Source: Gammaproteobacteria bacterium (lineage in GTDB: Bacteria > Pseudomonadota > Gammaproteobacteria > Steroidobacterales > Woeseiaceae). Taken from it: 12,766 bases of DNA. Every line of letters begins with the position of its first letter. Position 1 is the stretch's first letter. A program made the translations under genes and the position numbers. The stretch is from the NCBI GenBank assembly GCA_029881015.1, contig JAOUNK010000055.1:1-12766 (forward strand), written 5' to 3'. The notes under the pieces were generated by a model that searched no databases, was not told the DNA's origin, and saw only the letters and a list, made by a program, of their open reading frames with translations. Shown here piece by piece: positions 1-6,613 of the stretch.

Positions 1-58
1 GGACCGAACGCGGCATTGCGGGGGCGGCGCAGGCGCATTCGGGCACGTAGTTTGAAGC

Positions 59-73
59 TGCGCAGGATGCGCA
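59..73. repeat. Paired TGCGCA palindromes upstream of the small peptide gene
   Basis: Two copies of the self-complementary hexamer TGCGCA lie at 59-64 and 68-73, separated by GGA, 29 bp before the peptide start. They could form a small hairpin or a regulator site. A related GCGCAGGCGCA lies near position 28. No well-spaced sigma-70 promoter is visible in 1-102: TTGAAG at 52-57 and TATGTT at 80-85 are 22 bp apart. The true promoter may lie left of the window. Function is unknown. Confidence 0.3.
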
Positions 74-102
74 ACAGCCTATGTTTCAAAAGGAGATTGA
101 AC

Positions 103-309
103 ATGCGTGAGCTAACATTGAGCGAAATTGGATTTGTATCCGGGGCCGGCACCGAGTGCTCAGGAGACGGCGGGTCAGGAGGGACGGAAGGCAACGACCT
201 GGGTGGCGTTCGTGATTCCGCGAATCTCGGCCAGGACCTGATCAATATCTATGAGGGTGTCGTGGCCGCGACCTCACACATCATCGAGCGCGTGGCCAAC
301 GCGCTGTGA
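103..309 (+). CDS. Small peptide with double-glycine (bacteriocin-type) leader; putative class II microcin-like precursor
   Basis: A 68-residue precursor. The start is the ATG at 103 because a strong Shine-Dalgarno AAGGAG (90-95) sits 7 bases before it; the frame stays open upstream to about 16 but has no comparable site there. The N-terminus MRELTLSEIGFVSGAG matches the double-glycine leader pattern (Glu3, Leu4, Glu8, Ile9, Val12, Ser13, Gly14-Ala15) seen in microcin V-type and TIGR01847 precursors, which are cut after GG/GA by C39-peptidase ABC exporters. Predicted cleavage after Ala15 leaves a 53-residue core. Residues 16-44 are rich in Gly, Ser, Asp and Glu with a single Cys19, so no disulfide within one chain. 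Residues 45-68 form a likely amphipathic helix with Leu46, Ile47, Tyr50, Val53, Val54, Ile60, Ile61, Val64 and Leu68 on one side. It faces the CPBP protease gene. No exporter is present in the window. The leader call is fairly secure; antimicrobial activity is inference, and a signalling peptide is possible. Confidence 0.72.
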   Translation: MRELTLSEIGFVSGAGTECSGDGGSGGTEGNDLGGVRDSANLGQDLINIYEGVVAATSHIIERVANAL

Positions 310-313
310 CCGA

Positions 314-345
314 CAGGTGCCGGACTCTACGGGGTCCGGCACCTG
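314..345. terminator. Perfect 12-bp hairpin shared by the peptide gene and the CPBP gene
   Basis: CAGGTGCCGGAC (314-325) pairs exactly with GTCCGGCACCTG (334-345) around an 8-base loop. It starts 5 bp after the peptide stop. The CPBP stop codon (327-329 on the minus strand) lies in the loop, so one arm is inside the CPBP coding sequence. There is no T tract on either side, so it is either a non-canonical bidirectional terminator or an mRNA 3'-end stabiliser. The pairing is seen directly; the role is inferred from its position between convergent genes. Confidence 0.72.
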
Positions 346-1139
346 ATTGCTGCATGGAGCAACCACAGGCCGCCGCAGAGGGCCAGCGCGAACAGGCACA
401 TCGCCACGAGCCCGGGTATCCACAGTGGCAGCGAATCGGCCTGCGGGTTCCATTGGAGGCTCATGCATCGCCAGGTGAACTGCGGTGTCAGGTTGATGAC
501 GGAGTGAGTAATGATCGGCAGCCACAAGCAGCCGGAAAGCCTGTACATCGCGCCAAGCAGAAGGCCGCCGGCGAAAGCGAACACCAGCCCTGAGGCCGGA
601 TGAAACACGGCGAATACCGTTGCGGACGCGCCGACGGAAATGAATGCCCCATGTCGATGCAGGAAAGTCTGCACAAACCCGCGATGCACGAACTCTTCGA
701 GCAGCGGGATGAGAATCGAGGACACGGCGAAACCGAGCAGCATGCTGGCCGCCGGGGGGCACTGCATGTGGAGGAGCGGCCCTTCGATGGCGGCCGGGTT
801 ATCGTTGACCTGCCAGCCAAATGCGATTCGCGCGACGAGGAGCGACCCGGTTGCGACTCGGAACAACAGGCCGACCACGATTGCCGCGACGACAACGCGT
901 AGCGTTAACGGCCTGGTGCAAAAGAGAGCGGCAATGAAATGGCGGTGCTTGCTGAGAAGCGGCAGCGACAGCGTCGCCAGGATGAGTGGGACGACCAGGT
1001 ACGACAAGTCCGACGCGACGGGCTCTGGCAGACCGGCCTGGCTCAGCCTGACCTGTAAGAGTGCGCGTGCGATCAAGGCGGCCGTCAGGGCAAGGAGCAG
1101 GGCGATGACGTCGATGCGTGCGGGTGACGTTGTTCTCAC
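327..1139 (-). CDS. CPBP-family intramembrane metalloprotease (CAAX protease / Abi family)
   Basis: A polytopic membrane protein with the three CPBP (PF02517) motifs in order, numbered from the GTG start: EEFVHR with Glu148, Glu149 and Arg153; FAVFH ending at His180; and HSVIN with His212 and Asn216. These form the metal site of the Rce1/CAAX-protease fold. About eight hydrophobic segments are visible. I chose GTG at 1139 (270 aa), which places the first membrane helix right after a short basic N-terminus. An in-frame ATG at 1250 would give 307 aa but overlaps alkB by 55 bp and adds residues that look like out-of-frame alkB. Neither start has a clear Shine-Dalgarno. It lies 56 bp downstream of alkB and is probably on its transcript, and it converges on the small peptide gene. 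Family members include bacteriocin self-immunity proteins and peptide-maturation proteases; which applies here is not shown. Confidence 0.88.
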   Translation of the reverse strand: MRTTSPARIDVIALLLALTAALIARALLQVRLSQAGLPEPVASDLSYLVVPLILATLSLPLLSKHRHFIAALFCTRPLTLRVVVAAIVVGLLFRVATGSLLVARIAFGWQVNDNPAAIEGPLLHMQCPPAASMLLGFAVSSILIPLLEEFVHRGFVQTFLHRHGAFISVGASATVFAVFHPASGLVFAFAGGLLLGAMYRLSGCLWLPIITHSVINLTPQFTWRCMSLQWNPQADSLPLWIPGLVAMCLFALALCGGLWLLHAAIRCRTP

Positions 1140-1195
1140 CGCGGTGATGGTGGCGGTACCTGGGGCGCGTGTCGCTCGTTGAATTCGGTCGAAAT

Positions 1196-2413
1196 CTAGA
1201 GTTTTGGCAAATCCGTGAACGTCGGCTCGACCATCTTGTCCCGCCCCCATTTCAGGAAAATCGATGGTCTCGCGGCGGGGTCAATGTTGACCTTGTCGAG
1301 ATCGCCTTCGATATGGGGCAGCGCCATAAGCCGCTTGTCCATGACCTTGAACCAGAGCCAGGGCAGGTAAGCGATTGCGTACATGCCGAAGTAGCCGTTG
1401 GGAAGCTGCGGCAGGTCGGGAAAATGCCGCAGCGACTGGTAACGGCGCAACGGGTGCGCGTGATGATCGGAATGCCGTTCGAGGTGGAACAGAGCGAGGT
1501 TGCTGACAACGAAATTGCAGTTCCAGGAATGGTGCGGTTCGCAGCGCTCGTAGCGGCCTTTCGCGCTCTTCGCGCGCGACAATCCATAGTGCTCGATGTA
1601 ATTTGCGCTGGTCAACTGCCAGTAGGCGAGCGCGTGATGAATCGCGAGAAAGGCAAGCGACAGCCAGCCGAAAGCGATAATCAGAACGACAGCGACAGCG
1701 AGACTGATCGCGTAGGACTGAAGGATCGGGTTGCTGTAATGCCAGAGTGGTTTCTTGCGTGACGCGAGGCGCTCCCGTTCGATGGTCCAGGCCCTGCGGA
1801 ACGCGCCCGGAATTTCTCGCAGGGCGAACTTGTAGATACTTTCCCCCATGCGTGCGCTCGCTTCGTCTTCCGGGGTGGACACAAGCATGTGGTGGCCGCG
1901 ATTGTGGTCGACCGTGAAGTGCCCGTATGCGGCGACGGCGAGCACGATCTTCGACAGGGTTTTCTCGATTCGCGAATTCTTGTGACCCAGCTCGTGACCG
2001 GTGTTGATCGCGAGCCCGGCGGTCATGCCCGCCACGGCGGCAAGCAGTACGAACGCCCACCAGCTCAGCGGCTGGGTGAGGGCGTAGGCGGCGCACCCGA
2101 ACAGCGTGATGAAATGCAACGGCACAACGATGTACGTCAGCCGCCGATAATAGACATCCTGCTCGAGCTGCATGATGACTTCATCCGGCGGATTGTTTGT
2201 GTCTTCGCCGATCAGCCAGTCGAGTAATGGCGCAAGTACAAAATTGATCAGGAAGGGCAGCAGGAACCAGAGTTCGTTGCCGGACGCGGCGTGTAACGCG
2301 ACGGGAAGGAGCGCCTGCAGCGGGTACACCACGGACAGAAGCCAGAGCCAACGCTTGCGATCGACGTAGTGAATCGCCTCGCCATCGGCGGCAACGCCCG
2401 TGTAGCCCTTCAT
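1196..2413 (-). CDS. alkB: Alkane 1-monooxygenase (AlkB-type non-haem di-iron membrane hydroxylase)
   Basis: A 405-residue integral membrane enzyme that hydroxylates the terminal carbon of medium-chain n-alkanes using O2 and electrons from rubredoxin. The histidine motifs of the family are all present: HELGHK (140-145), DHNRGHH (169-175), the AlkB signature NYIEHYGL (271-278) and LERHSDHHAHP (311-321). Hydrophobic helices fall near 23-43, 49-67, 93-112, 118-136, 234-250 and 251-265. Length and the GESIYKF, REIPGAF and QLTSANYIEHYG stretches agree closely with the Pseudomonas putida GPo1 enzyme. One difference is Asp169 where GPo1-type enzymes usually have Glu (EHNxGHH); the iron-ligand histidines are kept. 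The ATG at 2413 is supported by the Shine-Dalgarno GGGGGAGG (2420-2427, minus strand), 6 bases away. No rubredoxin, rubredoxin reductase or alkS-type regulator lies in the window, so these must be elsewhere. CPBP follows after 56 bp. Confidence 0.96.
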   Translation of the reverse strand: MKGYTGVAADGEAIHYVDRKRWLWLLSVVYPLQALLPVALHAASGNELWFLLPFLINFVLAPLLDWLIGEDTNNPPDEVIMQLEQDVYYRRLTYIVVPLHFITLFGCAAYALTQPLSWWAFVLLAAVAGMTAGLAINTGHELGHKNSRIEKTLSKIVLAVAAYGHFTVDHNRGHHMLVSTPEDEASARMGESIYKFALREIPGAFRRAWTIERERLASRKKPLWHYSNPILQSYAISLAVAVVLIIAFGWLSLAFLAIHHALAYWQLTSANYIEHYGLSRAKSAKGRYERCEPHHSWNCNFVVSNLALFHLERHSDHHAHPLRRYQSLRHFPDLPQLPNGYFGMYAIAYLPWLWFKVMDKRLMALPHIEGDLDKVNIDPAARPSIFLKWGRDKMVEPTFTDLPKL

Positions 2414-2447
2414 GCAAAACCTCCCCCGTGAAGTCCGGCGTGATTAT

Positions 2448-2461
2448 CCCCTGAAAAGGGG
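2448..2461. repeat. Small CCCCT/AGGGG hairpin in the alkB leader
   Basis: CCCCT (2448-2452) and AGGGG (2457-2461) pair perfectly around a GAAA tetraloop (plus strand). It lies about 20 bases upstream of the alkB Shine-Dalgarno, so it may be in the alkB 5' leader. It is too small and too far from the ribosome site to assign a role. Confidence 0.3.
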
Positions 2462-2515
2462 CCGATACCAATCAAGTCGCCGTAATTCTGTCGGCTATCT
2501 ATACAACTTGCTTGA

Positions 2516-2535
2516 CCTAATCCTGCGCGATTAGG
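2516..2535. promoter_or_regulatory. 20-bp palindrome, candidate operator between alkB and the cytochrome gene
   Basis: CCTAATC (2516-2522) and GATTAGG (2529-2535) are perfect inverted 7-mers separated by CTGCGC, the size and symmetry of a dimeric repressor or activator site. It lies 102 bp from the alkB start and 86 bp from the cytochrome start in the divergent region, so one protein could act on both genes. A TTGACC overlaps its left edge (2513-2518), but no matching -10 is found at 16-18 bp on the plus strand. alkB genes are usually under substrate-responsive control, which fits but does not prove this. Confidence 0.4.
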
Positions 2536-2552
2536 CAAAAAGTGCGGGAAAT

Positions 2553-2582
2553 CAATTTGATGCGGCGCTGGTACGCAAATTG
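2553..2582. promoter_or_regulatory. Second inverted repeat CAATTTG-N16-CAAATTG in the divergent region
   Basis: CAATTTG (2553-2559) and CAAATTG (2576-2582) are perfect inverted 7-mers with a 16-bp spacer, so their centres are 23 bp apart, about two helical turns. They lie 39 bp before the cytochrome start. Short AT-rich repeats can occur by chance, so this is only a candidate protein-binding site. Confidence 0.25.
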
Positions 2583-2621
2583 CTCTATATTTGTTGCTGG
2601 CGAAGGCTTTGAGGGTTGGCA

Positions 2622-3125
2622 TTGAGGGAATACTCCAGGCTGTTGGCAATTGCCGGAGTGGCGACACTGGTCGCCGCGTGCGGCAAAGCAACCGAAGACA
2701 ACGGGACCGGGTCAGGCACGGCTCCACTTCCCACAGCGGCGACCCTGGGCGAACAAGTCGTCCTGGATGCAGGAGAATACCTGGCGGCTGCACCGTATCG
2801 TGACGCCGATCGGTCCAATGGCGAAAGGCAGGCTCAGATCTGCAAGGCATGTCACAGTTTCGACAGGGACGGGCCGAACATGATCGGTCCTGCGCTGCAT
2901 GGGTTCTTCGGCACGAAGGCGGGATCGCGCGGTGGCTTCGACTATTCCGATGTCCTGCGCCGTGCCGATTTCGTTTGGACGCCCGAGGCGCTGGACGCCT
3001 GGCTTGCACAGCCGGGACGTTTCCTGCCAGGGAACAGGATGACATTTGGCGGTGTGTTGAAACAGGAAGACAGGAATGACCTGATTGCCTACCTGCTCAC
3101 CGCGACCACCGACAGCGGCGAATAA
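2622..3125 (+). CDS. Monohaem c-type cytochrome, class I (c2-like), predicted lipoprotein
   Basis: A 167-residue precursor starting at TTG 2622, chosen because GAGGG (2611-2615) lies 6 bases upstream; a TTG at 2616 in frame directly abuts that site. No ATG exists near the N-terminus. A hydrophobic signal (residues 7-19) ends in the lipobox VAAC with Cys20, so the protein is probably lipid-anchored on the periplasmic side. A low-complexity Gly/Thr/Pro linker (about 21-50) precedes the haem domain. CKACH (74-78) binds haem covalently, and Met140 in the PGNRM motif is the expected distal ligand. GPALHGFFG, FDYS and the C-terminal DLIAYL segment match the cytochrome c2/c550 fold. It is an electron carrier, partner unknown. 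It is divergent from alkB, but AlkB normally takes electrons from rubredoxin, so a direct link is not implied. The DUF5658-like gene follows after 19 bp. Confidence 0.88.
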   Translation: MREYSRLLAIAGVATLVAACGKATEDNGTGSGTAPLPTAATLGEQVVLDAGEYLAAAPYRDADRSNGERQAQICKACHSFDRDGPNMIGPALHGFFGTKAGSRGGFDYSDVLRRADFVWTPEALDAWLAQPGRFLPGNRMTFGGVLKQEDRNDLIAYLLTATTDSGE

Positions 3126-3144
3126 CGGAGTACCTGAAGGCACC

Positions 3145-3606
3145 ATGACAGCGAACACAGCAGTAATGACGTCACGCAGCAGCGCCGACCGCCGACAGTT
3201 TTCCTGGCGAACCGTTGTCTACGGATTTACATTCTCCCGGCGTCGTGTGCATCGTCGTGCCGCGGATACCGAAGTCATCTTCCTGGACTGGCACCATCCC
3301 TGGCTGTTCTTCCTCGCAACCGGCACGATGCTCCTGTCCTGTGCGGACGCGTTCCTGACCCTGCAGCTTCTCGACCGGGGCATGATCGAGGCCAATCCGG
3401 TCATGAACGCGGTCATGTCGCATGGAACGGCCCTGTTTACGAGTACCAAGCTCGCAATGACGGCGTTCGGCATCTTCGTCCTGGTTTTCCTGGCCAAGGC
3501 CCGGTTCCTGAACCGGCTGCGGACGGGACTCTTCCTGACCACGTTCTTCACGTTCTATGCCTGCCTTGTCTGTTACGAACTGGTCAATCTCTTCAGCCTG
3601 TCCTAG
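3145..3606 (+). CDS. DUF5658-like small membrane protein of unknown function
   Basis: A 153-residue protein. The ATG at 3145 has GAAGG (3136-3140) in front; an in-frame ATG at 3085 would overlap the cytochrome gene and is less likely. A basic N-terminal half (RRR at 32-34 and Arg37-Arg38) precedes three predicted membrane helices near 53-72, 95-116 and 126-149. The pattern of Asp68, LTLQLL, Glu82 and the Asn84-Pro85 pair followed by a Lys-containing second helix resembles the DUF5658 family, which has no established function. It lies 19 bp after the cytochrome gene, so the two are probably co-transcribed; whether they work together is not known. The family name is from memory of its motif and is less certain than the membrane topology. 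Confidence 0.75.
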   Translation: MTANTAVMTSRSSADRRQFSWRTVVYGFTFSRRRVHRRAADTEVIFLDWHHPWLFFLATGTMLLSCADAFLTLQLLDRGMIEANPVMNAVMSHGTALFTSTKLAMTAFGIFVLVFLAKARFLNRLRTGLFLTTFFTFYACLVCYELVNLFSLS

Positions 3607-3654
3607 TCGAACCTGCCGCGCGCTTTTTGGATTCCCCTGCCGGGACGCTTGGGA

Positions 3655-3660
3655 TACACT
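3655..3660 (+). promoter_or_regulatory. Candidate -10 element of the sucA promoter
   Basis: TACACT in the context GGGATACACTAG resembles a sigma-70 -10 box and lies 74 bp before sucA. The nearest -35-like TTGGAT (3627-3632) is 22 bp away, too far for a standard promoter, so any activity may depend on an activator. A T7 tract follows at 3669-3675. The rest of the 127-bp gap 3607-3733 shows no strong hairpin. Confidence 0.25.
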
Positions 3661-3733
3661 AGCGCCCCTTTTTTTGGCGTGGCCAGAAAAGCAATCTGCA
3701 GACCCACAGTAACCCTCTTAAGTCGCTGAAATA

Positions 3734-6613
3734 ATGAGTAATTCTCTGAAGGAACAACTGGCATCCACACCCTTGTTCGGTGCGAATGCCAGTGCCGTGG
3801 AGCGCCTTTATGAGCAGTATCTCGAGGATCCGGACGGCGTGCCCGCAGGATGGCGCGAGTATTTCGAGTCGATGGGCGACGCCGACACGGAGGTCGTGCA
3901 CTCCCGGATTCGGGAAGAATTGCTGGCTGAAGCCCGGGCGGGGCGACGCAGCGGCAGGGTAAGCACCCGCAGCTCCGGCAAGCCCGTTACGTCCGGCGAG
4001 AAGCAGGCGGCCGTATCGCGACTCATCCAGGTATACAGTCTGCGCGGTCACCAGATCGCCGACATCGACCCGCTGCAGCTTATGGATCGGCGCATTCCCG
4101 GGGTTCTCAAGCTCGACTACCTCGGTCTGACCGAGGCCGACATGGACACCGAGTTCTTTACGGGTGGTCTCGCCGGCACCGGTAACGAGCGTATGAAGTT
4201 ACGCGATATCCTGGAATTACTCAGGTCGATCTACTGCGGCAAGATCGGTGCCGAGTTCGCACATATCTCGAGGGCGCGAGAGCGCCTGTGGCTGCGCCGG
4301 CATTTCGAAAGAGGCGCCGTGGCGGACAAGTTGAGTGACGAAGAGCGACTCTGGACGCTGGAGCAGTTGACCAGTGCCGAGGGTATCGAGCGTTACCTGC
4401 ACACGCGCTACGTCGGCCAGAAGCGCTTCTCGCTCGAAGGTGGTGAGAGCCTGATTCCGATGCTTGACGACATCATCCAGCAGGGTGGTTCGTCGGGTAT
4501 TCGCGAAATCGTCATCGGCATGGCACATCGCGGTCGCATCAATGTGCTCGTCAACATACTGGGCAAGTCGCCGGAGGAGCTGTTCGAGGAGTTCGAAGGC
4601 AACTACGACCTGGACGAACTGCGTGGCTCGGGTGACGTGAAGTATCACAAGGGCTTCTCCGCGGACATGAAGACCCCGGGTGGCAATGTGCACATTGCCC
4701 TCGCGTTCAACCCGTCGCACCTCGAGATCGTCAATCCCGTTGTGGAGGGTTCCGTACGCGCGCGCCAGCAGCGGCGCAATGACAGCGAGCGCCAGGAGGT
4801 ACTGCCGGTACTGATCCACGGCGATGCGGCGTTTGCCGGGCAGGGCGTGGTTACCGAGACCTTCCAGATGTCGCAGACGAACGGTTTCCGCACGGGCGGC
4901 ACGGTGCATATCGTCGTCAACAACCAGATCGGCTTTACGACGAGCCGCCCATCGGATGCGCGTTCGACGGATTACTGTTCCGACGTGGCCAAGATGATCG
5001 AGGCGCCGATTTTTCATGTCAATGGCGACGATCCCGAGGCCGTCTTGTTCGTGACACGCCTGGCACTGAGCTACCGCCAGAAATTCCGCAAAGATGTCGT
5101 GATCGATCTCGTTTGCTACCGCCGCCACGGGCACAATGAGGCGGACGAACCGTCGGCAACGCAGCCGATAATGTACGGTCGGATCAAGAGTCACCGGACC
5201 ACGCGCGAGTTGTACGCCGAGCGCCTCGAGGCGCAGGGTGTCATCGATTCGACGATGGCCGTGAAGCTTCAGGAAAACTACCGCGATCGCCTGGATCGGG
5301 GCGAGCCGGTACCGAAGTCGAGTCTCGGCCTGATCGGTGACGAGTACACCGTCGACTGGTCGCCCTACCTGCACACGGAATGGGACGAACCCGCGGACAC
5401 CACGATCAGCCCGGCGACGGTGGCAAGCCTGGGCGCCGCGATCACCTTTATCCCGCCCGACGTCAGGCTGCATGGACGCGTGCAACGCATCATGGACGAC
5501 CGCGCCAAGATGGCGTCCGGCGAGGTGGACATGGACTGGGGATTCGCGGAAACGATGGCGTATGCCTCGTTGTTGCGGGAGGGTCATACCGTAAGGCTGG
5601 TTGGCCAGGACAGCGGCCGCGGTACGTTCTTCCACCGGCATGCCGTACTGCACAACCAGGTGAACAACCGCGAGTACGTTCCGCTCGAACACATCGTCGA
5701 AAAACCGAACGCATTTCGAGTGATCGATTCCTTCCTGTCGGAAGAGGCCGTGCTGGGATTCGAGTACGGCTACGCGAGTACCGCTCCCGATACGCTGGTT
5801 ATATGGGAAGGCCAGTTTGGCGATTTTGCCAACGGAGCGCAGGTCGTCATCGACCAGTTCATTAGCTCAGGCGAGTCCAAGTGGGGGCGTCTTTGCGGCC
5901 TGACCATGTTCCTGCCGCACGGCTACGAAGGACAGGGGCCGGAACACTCCTCGGCGCGACTGGAGCGCTTCCTGCAGCTCTGTGCGGAGCACAACATGCA
6001 GGTATGCGTGCCGTCTACGCCGGCCCAAATGTTCCACATGCTGCGGCGTCAGCACGTACGACATTTCCGCAAGCCGCTCATCGTCATGACCCCGAAGAGC
6101 TTGTTGCGCCACAAGATGTCCGTGTCCTCGCTAACCGAGTTGTCGAGCGGGCGCTTCGAGGTGATCATCCCCGAGATCGAAGCTATTGACGTGGAGAAGA
6201 CACGGCGTGTCGTCTTCTGCAGTGGCAAGGTGTATTACGATCTGCTGGAGGCCCGCGAGGTCAACGCAGTTGCCGATATCGCGATCATTCGTATCGAGCA
6301 GCTGTACCCGTTCCCCATTATGGAGTACGCCGACGTGATTGAGCAGTACCGTCACGTCGAGGAAATTGTCTGGTGCCAGGAAGAGCCCCAGAACCAGGGG
6401 GCGTGGTACCAGATCAAGCATCGCCTGCAGGAGCCGCTCGGCGACCATCAGCAACTCTATTATGCGGGACGCCAGGGCGCAGCTGCGCCGGCCTCCGGCA
6501 TCTTCAAAGTGCATCTGCAACAGCAACAGGCGCTGGTCGACGCGGCGCTCGATATTCATACCGAGGCAAGCAAAGTCCGCAAGCCTGAAAAAACCAAACG
6601 GAAGACAACATGA
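3734..6613 (+). CDS. sucA: 2-oxoglutarate dehydrogenase E1 component (thiamine diphosphate-dependent)
   Basis: A 959-residue decarboxylase that uses thiamine diphosphate to decarboxylate 2-oxoglutarate and transfer the succinyl group to the lipoyl arm of SucB in the TCA cycle. Length is close to the 933 residues of E. coli SucA. The N-terminal E1 segment (about 1-45) with LYEQYLEDPDGV binds the E2 core in this family. GMAHRGRINVL starts near 262. The cofactor motif begins with Gly363-Asp364 (GDAAF) and ends with Asn396-Asn397 (NNQIGF). HLEIVNPVVEG precedes it, and the transketolase-like C-terminal half carries GQDSGRGTF and GYEGQGPEHSSARLERF. The ATG at 3734 opens the conserved N-terminus but has only a weak ribosome site. 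The stop codon overlaps the sucB start as ATGA, a sign of translational coupling. The C-terminus ends in a Lys/Arg-rich tail. No missing residue or frameshift is seen. Confidence 0.98.
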   Translation: MSNSLKEQLASTPLFGANASAVERLYEQYLEDPDGVPAGWREYFESMGDADTEVVHSRIREELLAEARAGRRSGRVSTRSSGKPVTSGEKQAAVSRLIQVYSLRGHQIADIDPLQLMDRRIPGVLKLDYLGLTEADMDTEFFTGGLAGTGNERMKLRDILELLRSIYCGKIGAEFAHISRARERLWLRRHFERGAVADKLSDEERLWTLEQLTSAEGIERYLHTRYVGQKRFSLEGGESLIPMLDDIIQQGGSSGIREIVIGMAHRGRINVLVNILGKSPEELFEEFEGNYDLDELRGSGDVKYHKGFSADMKTPGGNVHIALAFNPSHLEIVNPVVEGSVRARQQRRNDSERQEVLPVLIHGDAAFAGQGVVTETFQMSQTNGFRTGGTVHIVVNNQIGFTTSRPSDARSTDYCSDVAKMIEAPIFHVNGDDPEAVLFVTRLALSYRQKFRKDVVIDLVCYRRHGHNEADEPSATQPIMYGRIKSHRTTRELYAERLEAQGVIDSTMAVKLQENYRDRLDRGEPVPKSSLGLIGDEYTVDWSPYLHTEWDEPADTTISPATVASLGAAITFIPPDVRLHGRVQRIMDDRAKMASGEVDMDWGFAETMAYASLLREGHTVRLVGQDSGRGTFFHRHAVLHNQVNNREYVPLEHIVEKPNAFRVIDSFLSEEAVLGFEYGYASTAPDTLVIWEGQFGDFANGAQVVIDQFISSGESKWGRLCGLTMFLPHGYEGQGPEHSSARLERFLQLCAEHNMQVCVPSTPAQMFHMLRRQHVRHFRKPLIVMTPKSLLRHKMSVSSLTELSSGRFEVIIPEIEAIDVEKTRRVVFCSGKVYYDLLEAREVNAVADIAIIRIEQLYPFPIMEYADVIEQYRHVEEIVWCQEEPQNQGAWYQIKHRLQEPLGDHQQLYYAGRQGAAAPASGIFKVHLQQQQALVDAALDIHTEASKVRKPEKTKRKTT

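Noticed and set aside
52..85. TTGAAG and TATGTT as a promoter for the small peptide
   Set aside because: Spacing is 22 bp, too long for a sigma-70 promoter; kept only as a remark.
1140..1250. ATG 1250 as the CPBP start
   Set aside because: It overlaps alkB by 55 bp, has no ribosome site, and the extra N-terminus has no membrane or conserved character; the true start remains uncertain.
1169..1762. A 197-codon plus-strand open frame opposite alkB
   Set aside because: It lies opposite conserved alkB coding sequence, shows no domain or ribosome site, and ends arbitrarily.
3651..3679. GGG...CCCC followed by a T7 tract as an intrinsic terminator after the DUF5658-like gene, or CGCC/GGCG as a hairpin around the T tract
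   Set aside because: The possible stems are only 3-4 bp, too weak to count as a terminator.
4217..5692. A 491-codon open frame on the minus strand inside sucA
   Set aside because: It is entirely antisense to a well-supported enzyme gene; its protein is rich in Arg, His and Val with no recognisable domain, as expected from the shadow of biased G+C-rich codons.
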